Positions 39,201 through 54,000 of a DNA stretch of 64,000 nucleotides are shown piece by piece. The stretch spans positions 30,816,001-30,880,000 of the forward strand of contig NC_079883.1 of assembly GCF_029227915.1 (NCBI RefSeq), written 5' to 3'. Positions within the stretch are counted from its first letter, which is position 1. Every line of letters begins with the position of its first letter. Below the pieces are notes generated by a model. That model was not told where the DNA came from, ran no database searches, and saw only the letters and a program-made list of their open reading frames with translations. Source of the stretch: Hydractinia symbiolongicarpus (lineage: Eukaryota; Cnidaria; Hydrozoa; Anthoathecata; Hydractiniidae). The position numbers and the translations under genes were made by a program.

Positions 39201-42000
39201 TACTCACAGGGTACTTTTTTTGTATACATTCGACTATACGGGCCAAGCCCGGGATTTACGGGAAATCGCGGGTTTTTGTTGGCCGGCGATTAAACCACTT
39301 TCATTAGGCGTCTCATCAAAAATGAAAACATTTCTGAAAACTACAAGTCTCATGCGTTTTAGTGGTGAAAAAATAATTTAAAAAGTCGTTCATGAAGTGA
39401 GTTTACTCACTGGGTACTTTCTTTGTATACATTTGACTATACGGGCCGAGTACGGATTTACGGGAAGTCGCGGGTTTTTGTTTGCCTGCGATTAAACTTC
39501 TTTTATTCAGCGTCTCATCAAAAATGAAAACATTTTTAAAAACTACAAGTCTCATGGCCTTTAGTGGTGAAATAGTAGTTTAAAAAATCGTTCGGGAAAT
39601 CAGTTTACACCCTGGGTACTTTCTTTGTATACTTTTGCCTATACGGGCCGAGTCCGGGATTTACGGGAAGTCGCGGGTTTTCGTTTGTCGGCGATTAAAC
39701 TTCTTTTATTCAGCGTCTCATCAAAAATGAAAACATTTTTTAAAACTACAAGTCTCATGCGGGCCGAGTCCGGGGTTTACGGGAAATGGCGGGTTTTCGT
39801 TTGCCGGCGATTAAACTTCTTTTATTCAGCGTCTGATCAAAAATGAAAACATTTTTGAAAACTACAAGTCTCAAGCGTTTTAGTGGTGAAAAGATAATTT
39901 AAAAAATCGTTTTGGAAATGAGTTTACTCACAGGGTACTTTTTTTGTATACATTCGACTATACGGGCCAAGCCCGGGATTTACGGGAAATCGCGGGTTTT
40001 TGTTGGCCGGCGATTAAACCACTTTCATTAAGCGTCTCATCAAAAATGAAAACATTTCTGAAAACTACAAGTCTCATGCGTTTTAGTGGTGAAAAAATAA
40101 TTTAAAAAGTCGTTCATGAAGTGAGTTTACTCACTGGGTACTTTCTTTGTATACATTTGACTATACGGGCCGAGTACGGATTTACGGGAAGTCGCGGGTT
40201 TTTGTTTGCCTGCGATTAAACTTCTTTTATTCAGCGTCTCATCAAAAATGAAAACATTTTTAAAAACTACAAGTCTCATGGCCTTTAGTGGTGAAATAGT
40301 AGTTTAAAAAATCGTTCGGGAAATCAGTTTACACCCTGGGTACTTTCTTTGTATACTTTTGCCTATACGGGCCGAGTCCGGGATTTACGGGAAGTCGCGG
40401 GTTTTCGTTTGTCGGCGATTAAACTTCTTTTATTCAGCGTCTCATCAAAAATGAAAACATTTTTTAAAACTACAAGTCTCATGTGCTATAGTGGTGAAAT
40501 AATAATTTAAAAAATCGTTCGGGAAATGAGTTTACTCCCTGGGTACTTTCTTTGTATACTTTTGACTATACTGGCCGAGTCCGGATTTACGGGAAGTCTC
40601 GGGTTTTCGTTTGTCGGCGATTAAACCACTTTCATTAAGCGTCTCATCAAAAATGAAAACATTTCTGAAAACTACAAGTCTCATGCGTTTTAGTGGTGAA
40701 AAAATAATTTAAAAAATCGTTCGGGAAATGAGTTTACTCCCTGGGTACTTTCTTTGTGTACTTTTGACTATACGGGCCGAGTCCGGCTTTACGGGAAATC
40801 GCAGGTTTTCGTTTGCCGGCGATTAAACTTCTTTTGTTCAGCGTCTCATCAAAAATGAAAACATTTTTGAAAACTACAAGTCTCATGCGTTTTAGTAGTG
40901 AAAAAATAATTTAAAAAATCGTTCGGGAAATGAGTTTACTCCCTGGGTACTTTCTTTGTATACTTTTGAGTATACGGGCCGAGTCCGAGTTTTACGGGAA
41001 ATCGCAGGTTTTCGTTTGCCGGCGATTAAACTTCTTTTATTCAGCGTCTGATCAAAAATGAAAACATTTATAAAAACTACAAGTCTCATGCGTTTTAGTG
41101 GTGAAAAAATAATTTAAAAAATCGTTCGGGAAATGAGTTTACTCCCCGGGTACTTTCTTTGTATACTTTTGACTATACGGGCCGAGTCCAGATTTACGGG
41201 AAGTCGCGGGTTTTCGTTTGCCGGCGATTAAACTTCTTTTATTCAGCGTCTCATCAAAAATGAAAACATTTTTAAAAACTACAAGTCTCATGCGTTTTAG
41301 TAGTGAAAAAATAATTTAAAAAATCGTTCGGAAAATGAGTTTACTCCCTGGGTACTTTCTTTGTATACTTTTGACTATGCGGGCCGAGTCCGGGGTTTAC
41401 GGGAAATTGCGGGTTTTCGTTTGCCGGCGATTAAACTTCTTTTATTCAGCGTCTGATCAAAAATGAAAACATTTTTGAAAACTACAAGTCTCAAGCGTTT
41501 TAGTGGTGAAAAGATAATTTAAAAAATCGTTTTGGAAATGAGTTTACTTACAGGGTACTTTTTTTGTATACATTCGACTATACGGGCCAAGCCCGGGATT
41601 TACGGGAAATCGCGGGTTTTTGTTGGCCGGCGATTAAACCACTTTCATTAAGCGTCTCATCAAAAATGAAAACATTTCTGAAAACTACAAGTCTCATGCG
41701 TTTTAGTGGTGAAAAAATAATTTAAAAAGTCGTTCATGAAGTGAGTTTACTCACTGGGTACTTTCTTTGTATACATTTGACTATACGGGCCGAGTACGGA
41801 TTTACGGGAAGTCGCGGGTTTTTGTTTGCCTGCGATTAAACTTCTTTTATTCAGCGTCTCATCAAAAATGAAAACATTTTTAAAAACTACAAGTCTCATG
41901 GCCTTTAGTGGTGAAATAGTAGTTTAAAAAATCGTTCGGGAAATCAGTTTACACCCTGGGTACTTTCTTTGTATACTTTTGCCTATACGGGCCGAGTCCG
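33300..42000 (+). repeat. Mosaic higher-order block
   Basis: The marker TTCATGAAGTGAG lies at 35946, 37970, 39389, 40113 and 41733. The spacings of 2024, 1419, 724 and 1620 bp share sub-blocks but never settle to one period. Recurrent members include the TGCGGGCCGAGTCCGGGG form, GTCTGATCAAAAATG and TTTGTTGGCCGGCG. This looks like repeated unequal exchange between non-equivalent monomers. Confidence 0.8.
39745..39775 (+). repeat. Shortened monomer, junction at ATGCG
   Basis: AAGTCTCATGCG, which normally continues to TTTTAG, runs straight into GGCCGAGTCC. The five bases ATGCG are shared by the left parent (CTCATGCG) and by the local right-hand variant (CTATGCGGGCC). About 88 bp are missing, which explains the odd 724-bp step between markers at 39389 and 40113. 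Confidence 0.85.
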
Positions 42001-45000
42001 GGATTTACGGGAAGTCGCGGGTTTTCGTTTGTCGGCGATTAAACTTCTTTTATTCAGCGTCTCATCAAAAATGAAAACATTTTTTAAAACTACAAGTCTC
42101 ATGTGCTATAGTGGTGAAATAATAATTTAAAAAATCGTTCGGGAAATGAGTTTACTCCCCGGGTACTTTCTTTGTATACTTTTGACTATACGGGCCAAAT
42201 CCGGATTTACGGGAAGTCGCGGGTTTTCGTTTGCCGGCGATTAAACTTCTTTTATTCAGCGTCTCATCAAAAATGAAAACATTTTTAAAAACTACAAATC
42301 TCATGCGTTTTAGTTGTAAAAAAAAAAATTAAAAAATCGTTCGGGAAATGAGTTTACTCCCTGGGTACTTTCTTTGTATACTTTTGACTATACAGGCCGA
42401 GTCCGGGATTTACGGGAAATCGCGGGTTTTCGTTTGCCGGCGATTAAACTTCTTTTATTCACCGTCTCATCAAAAATGAAAACATTTTTAAAAACTACAA
42501 GTCTCATGCGTTTTAGTGGTAAAAAAATAATTTAAAAAATCGTTCGGGAAATGAGTTTACTCCCTGGGTACTTTCTTTGTATACTTTTGACTATACGGGC
42601 CGAGTCCGGGATTTACGGGAAGTCGCGGGTTTTCGTTTGAGGGCGATTAAACTTCTTTTATTCAGCGTCTCATCAAAAATGAAAACAGTTTTAAAAACTA
42701 CAAGTCTCATGGGCTTTAGTGGTGAAATAATAATTTAGAATATCGTTCGGGAAATGCGTTTACACCCTGGGTACTTTCTTTGTATACTTTTGACTATACG
42801 GGCCGAGTCCGGGATTTACGGGAAATCGCAGGTTTTCGTTTGCCGGCGATTAAACTTCTTTTATTCAGCGTCTCATCAAAAATGAAAACATTTTTGAAAA
42901 CTACAAGTCTCATGTGCTATAGTGGTGAAATAATAATTTAAAAAATCGTTCGGGAAATGAGTTTACTCCCTGGGTACTTTCTTTGTATACTTTTGACTAT
43001 ACGGGCCGAGTCCGGATTTACGGGAAGTCGCGGGTTTTCGTTTGCCGGCGATTAAACCACTTTCATTAAGCGTCTCATCAAAAATGAAAACATTTCTGAA
43101 AACTACAAGTCTCATGCGTTTTAGTGGTGAAAAAATAATTTAAAAAATCGTTCGGGAAATGAGTTTACTCCCTGGGTCCTTTCTTTGTATACTTTTGACT
43201 ATACGGGCTGAGTCCGGGACTTACGGGAAATCGCAGGTTTTCGTTTGCCGGCGATTAAACTTCTTTTATTCAGCGTCTCATCAAAAATGAAAACATTTTT
43301 GAAAACTACAAGTCTCATGCGTTTGAGTGGTGAAAAAATAATTTAAAAAATCGTTCGGGAAATGAGTTTACTCCCCGGGTACTTTCTTTGTATACTTTTG
43401 ACTATACGGGCCAAATCCGGATTTACGGGAAGTCGCGGGTTTTCGTTTGCCGGCGATTAAACTTCTTTTATTCAGCGTCTCATCAAAAATGAAAACATTT
43501 TTAAAAACTACAAGTCTCATGGCCTTTAGTGGTGAAATATTAATTTAAAAAATCGTTCGGGAAATGAGTTTACTCCCTGGGTACTTTCTTTGTATACTTT
43601 TGACTATACAGGCCGAGTCCGGGATTTACGGGAAATCGCGGGTTTTCGTTTGCCGGCGATTAAACTTCTTTTATTCACCGTCTCATCAAAAATGAAAACA
43701 TTTTTAAAAACTACAAGTCTCATGCGTTTTAGTGGTAAAAAAATAATTTAAAAAATCGTTCGGGAAATGAGTTTACTCCCTGGGTACTTTCTTTGTATAC
43801 TTTTGACTATACGGGCCGAGTCCGGGATTTACGGGAAGTCGCGGGTTTTCGTTTGAGGGCGATTAAACTTCTTTTATTCAGCGTCTCATCAAAAATGAAA
43901 ACAGTTTTAAAAACTACAAGTCTCATGGGCTTTAGTGGTGAAATAATAATTTAAAATATCGTTCGGGAAATGCGTTTACACCCTGGGTACTTTCTTTGTA
44001 AACTTTTGACTATACGGGCCGAGTCCGGGATTTACGGGAAATCGCAGGTTTTCGTTTGCCGGCGATTAAACTTCTTTTATTCAGCGTCTCATCAAAAATG
44101 AAAACATTTTTGAAAACTACAAGTCTCATGTGCTATAGTGGTGAAGTAATAATTTAAAAAATCGTTCGGGAAATGAGTTTACTCCCTGGGTACTTTCTTT
44201 GTATACTTTTGACTATACGGGCCGAGTCCGGGATTTACGGGAAATCGCAGGTTTTCGTTTGCCGGCGATTAAACTTCTTTTATTCAGCGTCTCATCAAAA
44301 ATGAAAACATTTCTGAAAACTACAAGTCTCATGCGTTTTAGTGGTGAAAAAATAATTTAAAAAATCGTTCGGGAAATGAGTTTACTCCCTGGGTCCTTTC
44401 TTTGTATACTTTTGACTATACGGGCTGAGTCCGGGACTTACGGGAAATCGCAGGTTTTCGTTTGCCGGCGATTAAACTTCTTTTATTCAGCGTCTCATCA
44501 AAAATGAAAACATTTTTGAAAACTACAAGTCTCATGCGTTTGAGTGGTGAAAAAATAATTTAAAAAATCGTTCGGGAAATGAGTTTACTCCCCGGGTACT
44601 TTCTTTGTATACTTTTGACTATACGGGCCAAATCCAGATTTACGGGAAGTCGCGGGTTTTCGTTTGCCGGCGATTAAACTTCTTTTATTCAGCGTCTCAT
44701 CAAAAATGAAAACATTTTTAAAAACTACAAGTCTCATGGCCTTTAGTGGTGAAATATTAATTTAAAAAATCGTTCGGGAAATGAGTTTACTCCCTGGGTA
44801 CTTTCTTTGTATACTTTTGACTATACAGGCCGAGTCCGGGATTTACGGGAAATCGCGGGTTTTCGTTTGCCGGCGATTAAACTTCTTTTATTCACCGTCT
44901 CATCAAAAATGAAAACATTTTTAAAAACTACAAGTCTCATGCGTTTTAGTGGTAAAAAAATAATTTAAAAAATCGTTCGGGAAATGAGTTTACTCCCTGG

Positions 45001-48000
45001 GTACTTTCTTTGTATACTTTTGACTATACGGGCCGAGTCCGGGATTTACGGGAAGTCGCGGGTTTTCGTTTGAGGGCGATTAAACTTCTTTTATTCAGCG
45101 TCTCATCAAAAATGAAAACAGTTTTAAAAACTACAAGTCTCATGGGCTTTAGTGGTGAAATAATAATTTAAAATATCGTTCGGGAAATGCGTTTACACCC
45201 TGGGTACTTTCTTTGTAAACTTTTGACTATACGGGCCGAGTCCGGGATTTACGGGAAATCGCAGGTTTTCGTTTGCCGGCGATTAAACTTCTTTTATTCA
45301 GCGTCTCATCAAAAATGAAAACATTTTTGAAAACTACAAGTCTCATGTGCTATAGTGGTGAAGTAATAATTTAAAAAATCGTTCGGGAAATGAGTTTACT
45401 CCCTGGGTACTTTCTTTGTATACTTTTGACTATACGGGCCGAGTCCGGGATTTACGGGAAATCGCAGGTTTTCGTTTGCCGGCGATTAAACTTCTTTTAT
45501 TCAGCGTCTCATCAAAAATGAAAACATTTCTGAAAACTACAAGTCTCATGCGTTTTAGTGGTGAAAAAATAATTTAAAAAATCGTACGGAAAATGAGTTT
45601 ACTCCCTGGGTCCTTTCTTTGTATACTTTTGACTATACGGGCCGAGTCCGGGAGTTACGGGAAATCGCAGGTTTTCGTTTGCCGGCGATTAAACTTCTTT
45701 TATTCAGCGTCTCATCAAAAATGAAAACATTTTTGAAAACTACAAGTCTCATGCGTTTGAGTGGTGAAAAAATAATTTAAAAAATCGTTCGGGAAATGAG
45801 TTTACTCCCCGGGTACTTTCTTTGTATACTTTTGACTATACGGACCGAGTCCGGATTTACGGGAAGTCGCGGGTTTTCGTTTGCCGGCGATTAAACTTCT
45901 TTTATTCAGCGTCTCATCAAAAATGAAAACATTTTTAAAAACTACAAGTCTCATGGCCTTTAGTGGTGAAATAATAATTTAAAAAATCGTTCGGGAAATG
46001 AGTTTACTCCCTGGGTACTTTCTTTGTATACTTTTGACTATACAGGCCGAGTCCGGGATTTACGGGAAATCGCGGGTTTTCGTTTGCCGGCGATTAAACT
46101 TCTTTTATTCACCGTCTCAACAAAAATGAAAACATTTTTAAAAACTACAAGTCTCATGCGTTTTAGTGGTAAAAAAATAATTTAAAAAATCGTTCGGGAA
46201 ATGAGTTTACTCCCTGGGTACTTTCTTTGTATACTTTTGACTATACGGGCCGAGTCCGGGATTTACGGGAAGTCGCGGGTTTTCGTTTGAGGGCGATTAA
46301 ACTTCTTTTATTCAGCGTCTCATCAAAAATGAAAACAGTTTTAAAAACTACAAGTCTCATGGGCTTTAGTGGTGAAATAATAATTTAAAATATCGTTCGG
46401 GAAATGCGTTTACACCCTGGGTACTTTCTTTGTATACTTTTGACTATACGGGCCGAGTCCGGGATTTACGGGAAATCGCAGGTTTTCGTTTGCCGGCGAT
46501 TAAACTTCTTTTATTCAGCGTCTCATCAAAAATGAAAACATTTTTGAAAACTACAAGTCTCATGTGCTATAGTGGTGAAATAATAATTTAAAAAATCGTT
46601 CGGGAAATGAGTTTACTCCCTGGGTACTTTCTTTGTATACTTTTGACTATACTGGCCGAGTCCGGATTTACGGGAAGTCGCGGGTTTTCGTTTGCCGGCG
46701 ATTAAACCACTTTCATTAAGCGTCTCATCAAAAATGAAAACATTTCTGAAAACTACAAGTCTCATGCGTTTTAGTGGTGAAAAAATAATTTAAAAAATCG
46801 TTCGGGAAATGAGTTTACTCCCTGGGTCCTTTCTTTGTATACTTTTGACTATACGGGCTGAGTCCGGGACTTACGGGAAATCGCAGGTTTTCGTTTGCCG
46901 GCGATTAAACTTCTTTTATTCAGCGTCTCATCAAAAATAAAAACATTTTTGAAAACTACAAGTCTCATGCGTTTGAGTGGTGAAAAAATAATTTAAAAAA
47001 TCGTTCGGGAAATGAGTTTACTCCCCGGGTACTTTCTTTGTATACTTTTGACTATACGGGCCGAGTCCGGATTTACGGGAAGTCGCGGGTTTTCGTTTGC
47101 CGGCGATTAAACTTCTTTTATTCAGCGTCTCATCAAAAATGAAAACATTTTTAAAAACTACAAGTCTCATGCGTTTTAGTGGTAAAAAAATAATTTAAAA
47201 AATCGTTCGGGAAATGAGTTTACTCCCTGGGTACTTTCTTTGTATACTTTTGACTATACGGGCCGAGTCCGGGATTTACGGGAAGTCGCGGGTTTTCGTT
47301 TGAGGGCGATTAAACTTCTTTTATTCAGCGTCTCATCAAAAATGAAAACAGTTTTAAAAACTACAAGTCTCATGGGCTTTAGTGGTGAAATAATAATTTA
47401 AAATATCGTTCGGGAAATGCGTTTACACCCTGGGTACTTTCTTTGTATACTTTTGACTATACGGGCCGAGTCCGGATTTACGGGAAGTCGCGGGTTTTCG
47501 TTTGCCGGCGATTAAACCACTTTCATTAAGCGTCTCATCAAAAATGAAAACATTTCTGAAAACTACAAGTCTCATGCGTTTTAGTGGTGAAAAAATAATT
47601 TAAAAAATCGTTCGGGAAATGAGTTTACTCCCTGGGTCCTTTTTTGTATACTTTTGACTATACGGGCCGAGTCCGGGAGTTACGGGAAATCGCAGGTTTT
47701 CGTTTGCCGGCGATTAAACTTCTTTTATTCAGCGTCTCATCAAAAATGAAAACATTTTTGAAAACTACAAGTCTCATGCGTTTGAGTGGTGAAAAAATAA
47801 TTTAAAAAATCGTTCGGGAAATGAGTTTACTCCCCGGGTACTTTCTTTGTATACTTTTGACTATACGGGCCGAGTCCGGATTTACGGGAAGTCGCGGGTT
47901 ATTGTTTGCCGGCGATTAAACTTCTTTTATTCAGCGTCTCATCAAAAATGAAAACATTTTTAAAAACTACAAGTCTCATGGCCTTTAGTGGTGAAATAAT

Positions 48001-51000
48001 AATTTAAAAAATCGTTCGGGAAATGAGTTTACTCCCTGGGTACTTCCTTTGTATACTTTTGACTATACAGGCCGAGTCCGGGATTTACGGGAAATCGCGG
48101 GTTTTCGTTTGCCGGCGATTAAACTTCTTTTATTCACCGTCTCATCAAAAATGAAAACATTTTTAAAAACTACAAGTCTCATGCGTTTTAGTGGTAAAAA
48201 AATAATTTAAAAAATCGTTCGGGAAATGAGTTTACTCCCTGGGTACTTTCTTTTTATACTTTTGACTATACGGGCCGAGTCCGGGATTTACGGGAAGTCG
48301 CGGGTTTTCGTTTGAGGGCGATTAAACTTCTTTTATTCAGCGTCTCATCAAAAATGAAAACAGTTTTAAAAACTACAAGTCTCATGGGCTTTAGTGGTGA
48401 AATAATAATTTAAAATATCGTTCGGGAAATGCGTTTACACCCTGGGTACTTTCTTTGTATACTTTTGACTATACGGGCCGAGTCCGGGATTTACGGGAAA
48501 TCGCAGGTTTTCGTTTGCCGGCGATTAAACTTCTTTTATTCAGCGTCTCATCAAAAATGAAAACATTTTTAAAAACTACAAGTCTCATGCGTTTTAGTGG
48601 TGAAAAAATAATTTAAAAAATCGTTCGGGAAATGAGTTTACTCCCTGGGTCCTTTCTTTGTATACTTTTGACTATACGGGCCGAGTCCGGGAGTTACGGG
48701 AAATCGCAGGTTTTCGTTTGCCGGCGATTAAACTTCTTTTATTCAGCGTCTCATCAAAAATGAAAACATTTTTGAAAACTACAAGTCTCATGCGTTTGAG
48801 TGGTGAAAAAATAATTTAAAAAATCGTTCGGGAAATGAGTTTACTCCCCGGGTACTTTCTTTGTATACTTTTGACTATACGGGCCGAGTCCGGATTTACG
48901 GGAAGTCGCGGGTTTTCGTTTGCCGGCGATTAAACTTCTTTTATTCAGCGTCTCATCAAAAATGAAAACATTTTTGAAAACTACAAGTCTCATGGCCTTT
49001 AGTGGTGAAATAATAATTTAAAAAATCGTTCGGGAAATGAGTTTACTCCCCGGATACTTTCTTTGTATACTTTTGACTATACAGGCCGAGTCCGGGATTT
49101 ACGGGAAATTGCGGGTTTTCGTTTGCCGGCGATTAAACTTCTTTTATTCACCGTCTCATCAAAAATGAAAACATTTTTAAAAACTACAAGTCTCACGCGT
49201 TTTAGTGGTAAAAAAATAATTTAAAAAATCGTTCGGGAAATGAGTTTACTCCCTGGGTACTTTCTTTTTATACTTTTGACTATACGGGCCGAGTCCGGGA
49301 TTTACGGGAAGTCGCGGGTTTTCGTTTGAGGGCGATTAAACTTCTTTTATTCAGCGTCTCATCAAAAATGAAAACAGTTTTAAAAACTACAAGTCTCATG
49401 GGCTTTAGTGGTGAAATAATAATTTAAAATATCGTTCGGGAAATGCGTTTACACCTTGGGTACTTTCTTTGTATACTTTTGACTATACGGGCCGAGTCCG
49501 GGATTTACGGGAAATCGCAGGTTTTCGTTTGCCGGCGATTAAACTTCTTTTATTCAGCGTCTCATCAAAAATGAAAACATTTTTAAAAACTACAAGTCTC
49601 ATGCGTTTTAGTGGTGAAAAAATAATTTAAAAAATCGTTCGGAAAATGAGTTTACTCCCTGGGTACTGTCTTTGTATACTTCTGCCTATACGGGCCGAGT
49701 CCGGCATTTACGGGAAGTCGCGGGTTTTCGTTTGTCGGCGATTAAACTTCTTTTATTCAGCGTCTCATCAAAAATGAAAACATTTTTTAAAACTACAAGT
49801 CTCATGTGCTATAGTGGTGAAATAATAATTTAAAAAATCGTTCGGGAAATGAGTTTACTCCCTGGGTACTTTCTTTGTATACTTTTGACTATACGGGCCG
49901 AGTCTGGATTTACGGGAAGTCGCGGGTTTTCGTTTGCCGGCGATTAAACCACTTTCATTAAGCGTCTCATCAAAAATGAAAACATTTCTGAAAACTACAA
50001 GTCTCATGCGTTTTAGTGGTGAAAAAATAATTTAAAAAATCCTTCGGGAAATGAGTGTACTCCCTGGGTACTTTCTTCGTATACTTTTGACTATACGGGC
50101 CGAGTCCGGGACTTACGGGAAATCGCAGGTTTTCGTTTGCCGGCGATTAAACTTCTTTTATTCAGCGTCTCATCAAAAATAAAAACATTTTTAAAAACTA
50201 CAAGTCTCATGCGTTTTAGTGGTGAAAATATAAATTAAAAAATCGTTCGGTAAATACGTTTACTCCCTGGGTACTTTCTTTGTATACTTTTGACTATACG
50301 GGCCGAGTCCGGCTTTACGGGAAATCGCAGGTTTTCGTTTGCCGGCGATTAAACTTCTTTTGTTCAGCGTCTCATCGAAAATGAAAACATTTTTAAAAAC
50401 TACAAGTCTCATGTGCTATAGTGGTGAAATAATAATTTAAAAAATCGTTCGGGAAATGAGTTTACTCCCTGGGTACTTTCTTTGTATACTTTTGACTATA
50501 CGGGCCGAGTCCGGATTTACGGGAAGTCGCGGGTTTTCGTTTGCCGGCGATTAAACCACTTTCATTAAGCGTCTCATCAAAAATGAAAACATTTCTGAAA
50601 ACTACAAGTCTCATGCGTTTTAGTGGTGAAAAAATAATTTAAAAAATCGTTCGGGAAATGAGTTTAATCCCTGGGTCCTTTCTTTGTATACTTTTGACTA
50701 TATGGGCCGAGTCCGGGACTTACGGGAAATCGCAGATTTTCGTTTGCCGGCGATTAAACTTCTTTTATTCAGCGTCTCATCAAAAATGAAAACATTTTTG
50801 AAAACTACAAGTCTCATGCGTTTGAGTGGTGAAAAAATAATTTAAAAAATCGTTCGGGAAATGAGTATACTCCCCGGGTACTTTCTTTGTATACTTTTGA
50901 CTATACGGGCCGAGTCCGGATTTACGGGAAGTCGCGGGTTTTCGTTTGCCGGCGATTAAACTTCTTTTATTCAGCGTCTCATCAAAAATGAAAACATTTT

Positions 51001-54000
51001 TAAAAACTACAAGTCTCATGGCCTTTAGTGGTGAAATAATAATTTAAAAAATCGTTCGGGAAATGAGTTTACTCCCTGGGTACTTTCTTTGTATACTTTT
51101 GACTATACAGGCCGAGTCCGGGATTTACGGGAAATCGCAGGTTTTCGTTTGCCGGCGATTAAACTTCTTTTATTCACCGTCTCATCAAAAATGAAAACAT
51201 TTTTAAAAACTACAAGTCTCATGCGTTTTAGTGGTAAAAAAATAATTTAAAAAATCGTTCGGGAAATGAGTTTACTCCCTGGGTACTTTCTTTGTATACT
51301 TTTGACTATACGGGCCGAGTCCGGGATTTACGGGAAGTCGCGGGTTTTCGTTTGAGGGCGATTAAACTTCTTTTATTCAGCGTCTCATCAAAAATGAAAA
51401 CAGTTTTAAAAACTACAAGTCTCATGGGCTTTAGTGGTGAAATAATAATTTAAAATATCGTTCGGGAAATGCGTTTACACCCTGGGTACTTTCTTTGTAT
51501 ACTTTTGACTATACGGGCCGAGTCCGGGATTTACGGGAAATCGCAGGTTTTCGTTTGTCGGCGATTAAACTTCTTTTATTCAGCGTCTCATCAAAAATGA
51601 AAACATTTTTGAAAACTACAAGTCTCATGTGCTATAGTGGTGAAATAACAATTTAAAAAATCGTTCGGGAAATGAGTTTACTCCCTGGGTACTTTCTTTG
51701 TATACTTTTGACTATACAGGCCGAGTCCGGGATTTACGGGAAATCGCAGGTTTTCGTTTGCCGGCGATTAAACTTCTTTTATTCACCGTCTCATCAAAAA
51801 TGAAAACATTTCTGAAAACTACAAGTCTCATGCGTTTTAGTGGTGAAAAAATAATTTAAAAAATCGTTCGGGAAATGAGTTTACTCCCTGGGTCCTTTCT
51901 TTGTATACTTTTGACTATACGGGCTGAGTCCGGGACTTACGGGAAACCGCAGGTTTTCGTTTGCCGGCGATTAAACTTCTTTTATTCAGCGTCTCATCAA
52001 AAATGAAAACATTTTTGAAAACTACAAGTCTCATGCGTTTGAGTGGTGAAAAAATAATTTAAAAAATCGTTCGGGAAATGAGTTTACTCCCCGGGTACTT
52101 TCTTTGTATACTTTTGACTATACGGGCCGAGTCCGGATTTACGGGAAGTCGCGGGTTTTCGTTTGCCGGCGATTAAACTTCTTTTATTCAGCGTCTCATC
52201 AAAAATGAAAACATTTTTAAAAACTACAAGTCTCATGGCCTTTAGTGGTGAAATAATAATTTAAAAAATCGTTCGGGAAATGAGTTTACTCCCTGGGTAC
52301 TTTCTTTGTATACTTTTGACTATACAGGCCGAGTCCGGGATTTACGGGAAATCGCGGGTTTTCGTTTGCCGGCGATTAAACTTCTTTTATTCACCGTCTC
52401 ATCAAAAATGAAAACATTTTTAAAAACTACAAGTCTCATGCGTTTTAGTGGTAAAAAAATAATTTAAAAAATCGTTCGGGAAATGAGTTTACTCCCTGGG
52501 TACTTTCTTTGTATACTTTTGACTATACGGGCCGAGTCCGGGATTTACGGGAAGTCGCGGGTTTTCGTTTGAGGGCGATTAAACTTCTTTTATTCAGCGT
52601 CTCATCAAAAATGAAAACAGTTTTAAAAACTACAAGTCTCATGGGCTTTAGTGGTGAAATAATAATTTAAAATATCGTTCGGGAAATGCGTTTACACCCT
52701 GGGTACTTTCTTTGTATACTTTTGACTATACGGGCCGAGTCCGGGACTTACGGGAAACCGCAGGTTTTCGTTTGCCGGCGATTAAACTTCTTTTATTCAG
52801 CGTCTCATCAAAAATGAAAACATTTTTAAAAACTACAAGTCTCATGGCCTTTAGTGGTGAAATAATAATTTAAAAAATCGTTCGGGAAATGAGTTTACTC
52901 CCTGGGTACTTTCTTTGTATACTTTTGACTATACAGGCCGAGTCCGGGATTTACGGGAAATCGCGGGTTTTCGTTTGCCGGCGATTAAACTTCTTTTATT
53001 CACCGTCTCATCAAAAATGAAAACATTTTTAAAAACTACAAGTCTCATGCGTTTTAGTGGTAAAAAAATAATTTAAAAAATCGTTCGGGAAATGAGTTTA
53101 CTCCCTGGGTACTTTCTTTGTATACTTTTGACTATACGGGCCGAGTCCGGGATTTACGGGAAGTCGCGGGTTTTCGTTTGAGGGCGATTAAACTTCTTTT
53201 ATTCAGCGTCTCATCAAAAATGAAAACAGTTTTAAAAACTACAAGTCTCATGGGCTTTAGTGGTGAAATAATAATTTAAAATATCGTTCGGGAAATGCGT
53301 TTACACCCTGGGTACTTTCTTTGTATACTTTTGACTATACGGGCCGAGTCCGGATTTACGGGAAATCGCAGGTTTTCGTTTGCCGGCGATTAAACTTCTT
53401 TTATTCAGCGTCTCATCAAAAATGAAAACATTTTTGAAAACTACAAGTCTCATGTGCTATAGTGGTGAAATAATAATTTAAAAAATCGTTCGGGAAATGA
53501 GTTTACTCCCTGGGTACTTTCTTTGTATACTTTTGACTATACGGGCCGAGTCCGGATTTACGGGAAGTCGCGGGTTTTCGTTTGCCGGCGATTAAACCAC
53601 TTTCATTAAGCGTCTCATCAAAAATGAAAACATTTCTGAAAACTACAAGTCTCATGCGTTTTAGTGGTGAAAAAATAATTTAAAAAATCGTTCGGGAAAT
53701 GAGTTTACTCCCTGGGTCCTTTCTTTGTATACTTTTGACTATACGGGCCGAGTCCGGGAGTTACGGGAAATCGCAGGTTTTCGTTTGCCGGCGATTAAAC
53801 TTCTTTTATTCAGCGTCTCATCAAAAATGAAAACATTTTTGAAAACTACAAGTCTCATGCGTTTGAGTGGTGAAAAAATAATTTAAAAAATCGTTCGGGA
53901 AATGAGTTTACTCCCCGGGTACTTTCTTTGTATACTTTTGACTATACGGGCCGAGTCCGGATTTACGGGAAGTCGCGGGTTTTCGTTTGCCGGCGATTAA

